DNA from: Olsenella sp.
GTDB lineage: Bacteria > Actinomycetota > Coriobacteriia > Coriobacteriales > Atopobiaceae
Length of the DNA: 5,376 bases
Direction: 5' to 3'
Assembly: GCA_015062715.1 (NCBI GenBank)
Contig: SUUD01000150.1
Span: forward strand, 1 to 5,376
The position numbers and the translations under genes were made by a program. This document shows positions 3,995 to 5,376 of the stretch, piece by piece. Each line of letters opens with the position of its first letter. Within the stretch, counting starts at the first letter, position 1. The notes below the pieces were generated by a model. It saw nothing but the letters and a program-made list of their open reading frames with translations, was not told where the DNA came from and did no database searches.

Positions 3995-5376
3995 GTGAGC
4001 AACCTGGCACCACACGTGGCGCGCTTCTTCGACGGCCTCGAGATGCTCGAGGACGTCGAGCGGGGCCACAGCTACAAGGCCTACGTGCGCGAGAGCGTGC
4101 GTGCGTTCCTGGAAGATGAGACCCCCGCAAACGCCTTTGGCGTCTACCAGGCCTTCTTTGACGCCTACCGCATCACGATGGAGGGCGAGGCCAACCCCTT
4201 CCTCGACCTGGTCGACGTCCTGCGCTCCTACGAGGAGACCGCCGCCACCCTCATCGACAAGCAGCGCGACCACTATGTCCACGCGGTCAACGTCTTTTTG
4301 ACGGGCCTTGCCATCTGGGCCGAGAACCCGCACCTGCGCGCCGCCTTTGACAAGGCCGTCCCCGAGCCCGGCTACGCCCATGCCTACCAGACCCGCTGGG
4401 AGGAGTTCTTCTACCGTTGGGGCATCGCGTCGCTCTTCCACGACGTGGGCTACCCGGTCGAGATCGTGGGCCATCAGATCAACCGCTTCATCCGCATGGT
4501 GACCGACGCCGACGGCGACGAGGTGCGCGTGCGGGCCCAGATCCGCTATGAGAACTTTGGCGAGCTCAACCACATCCGCGAGGTCGTCCCCAAGCGCGCC
4601 TTCACGCGCGAGTACTACGACGCCTACGAGAGCTGCAGCTACATAGACCTGCTCACACCGCTCGACCTCATGGCCCATCGCATCCACCGGGCCTACGGCT
4701 GCGACCTGACCCAGGTCAAGGCGGCCCTCGACGGCTTCGTCGACCAGATGGCCGCAAGCGGATTCGTCGACCACGGCTACTACAGCGCCCTCATCGTCCT
4801 CAAGTGGTACGGCCACGTGATCCAGCAGGCGAGCTACGAGCCCTCATACCTGTTCTGGCCCGTGCTCGACGCCGCCACGGCGATCCTTCTGCACAACTGG
4901 TACCGCAACGGCCTCACCAGGGAGCCGTTCTCCCTGGGGCCCATGCACGCGAGCGACAACCCCATCGCCTGGCTGCTCATCCTGTGCGACGAGCTGCAGG
5001 AGTGGAACCGCACCGCGCGTGGCATCGTCACGCGGACGTTCACCCTGGCCGAGACCGCGCACCTCTCGCTCACCGAGGACTACCTCGCGGCCACCTACGT
5101 CACGCGGCGGGCAAAGCTGCCCGAGGGCTTCTGCGCCGAGAAGGTCGAGCTGCTGCGGGGTCTGCTCGCACTGGACGAGGTCTTTCCCGCGGGCTTCGTC
5201 GTCGACAACGAGTCGCTGGCGGCACTGGCGCCGCTGGGCGAGCGCCTGGAGCGCGCAAGCGCTCGCCCGCTGCTGCGCGACGTGGAGCTGCTCGCGATCG
5301 CCATCCACGCGACCTGCAACGAGCGCCTGCTCGAGCGCTATCCCGACATGCCCCTGGACTACCCCAACTTCAGCGA
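3995..5376 (+). CDS. HD-superfamily metal-dependent phosphohydrolase-like protein, 3' end outside the window
   Basis: The first 460 codons are visible and the frame is open at the right edge. Residues are counted from the GTG at 3995, chosen for its strong ribosome binding site. The HD-type metal ligands appear in order: H93/H96 in RDHYVHAVNVFLTGL, the paired HD at 149-150 in ASLFHDVGYPVEI, H260 in DHGYYSALIVL, H300 in ATAILLHNWYR, and D332 in AWLLILCDELQEWNR. This H...HD...H...H...D order is the two-metal pattern of HD phosphohydrolases, which hydrolyse phosphomonoesters or phosphodiesters of nucleotides. No GYP motif follows the HD pair (it reads GYPVEI), so it is not a canonical HD-GYP cyclic-di-GMP phosphodiesterase, and no RelA/SpoT synthetase domain is seen. 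The region after residue 340 is a helical accessory part with no motif I know. No signal peptide or membrane segment is visible, so it is likely cytoplasmic. Codon use is strongly GC-biased, as expected of a resident gene. Substrate unknown. Confidence 0.85.
   Translation, partial: MSNLAPHVARFFDGLEMLEDVERGHSYKAYVRESVRAFLEDETPANAFGVYQAFFDAYRITMEGEANPFLDLVDVLRSYEETAATLIDKQRDHYVHAVNVFLTGLAIWAENPHLRAAFDKAVPEPGYAHAYQTRWEEFFYRWGIASLFHDVGYPVEIVGHQINRFIRMVTDADGDEVRVRAQIRYENFGELNHIREVVPKRAFTREYYDAYESCSYIDLLTPLDLMAHRIHRAYGCDLTQVKAALDGFVDQMAASGFVDHGYYSALIVLKWYGHVIQQASYEPSYLFWPVLDAATAILLHNWYRNGLTREPFSLGPMHASDNPIAWLLILCDELQEWNRTARGIVTRTFTLAETAHLSLTEDYLAATYVTRRAKLPEGFCAEKVELLRGLLALDEVFPAGFVVDNESLAALAPLGERLERASARPLLRDVELLAIAIHATCNERLLERYPDMPLDYPNFS

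Noticed and set aside
3914..4816. 300-codon open frame on the minus strand opposite the HD-domain gene
   Set aside because: It is the GC-driven mirror of the real gene: valine-, leucine- and histidine-rich text with no motif, while the plus strand shows clear HD motifs.

Overview
The window looks like a chromosomal segment of a high-GC Gram-positive anaerobe. The strong G/C bias at third codon positions, the purine-rich ribosome binding sites, and the similarity I recall between several products and Coriobacteriia proteins (Olsenella/Atopobium/Eggerthella type) suggest an actinobacterial gut or oral commensal. The taxonomic placement is an inference from memory, not a database result.

Layout, left to right. 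Bases 1-907 carry two minus-strand genes read leftwards: a 160-residue protein of unknown function (425-907), then the start of a small cysteine-rich protein with a CC pair and a CHNC motif, of the Fe-S oxidoreductase/CCG-like type, which runs off the left edge. Bases about 944-1522 are a plus-strand relic of an ORF6N-domain (phage antirepressor-like) gene. One in-frame TAA at 1079 breaks an otherwise continuous reading frame, and a perfect 19-bp palindrome lies just after it. Bases 1547-2155 encode an intact-looking pyroglutamyl-peptidase I (Pcp) with all three catalytic residues.

Bases 2156-2432 are a non-coding stretch, partly AT-rich, that ends in a neat 18-bp inverted repeat overlapping a possible -10 box. 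It leads into a type II toxin-antitoxin pair (2433-3015): a RelE/HigB-like 'addiction module killer' toxin followed, with a 17-bp overlap, by an Xre-type HTH antidote. Directly behind the antitoxin lies the last third or so of a family 3 glycoside hydrolase (about 3023-3652). Its catalytic N-terminal part is missing, so the TA module sits at a rearrangement breakpoint.

Bases 3653-3994 hold a series of stem-loops: two small hairpins, one good Rho-independent terminator, and then two copies of a 34-36-nt hairpin unit whose stems differ by compensating changes. From 3995 to the right edge runs a large HD-superfamily metal-dependent phosphohydrolase of unknown substrate, incomplete at its C-terminus.

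The genes do not form one pathway. The region reads as accessory DNA in which a phage-type regulator and a sugar hydrolase have decayed, a TA module has settled, and housekeeping or uncharacterised genes remain around them. The observations most worth a second look are the paired, covarying hairpins before the HD gene, the TA module at the broken glycosidase, and the uncharacterised HD protein itself.
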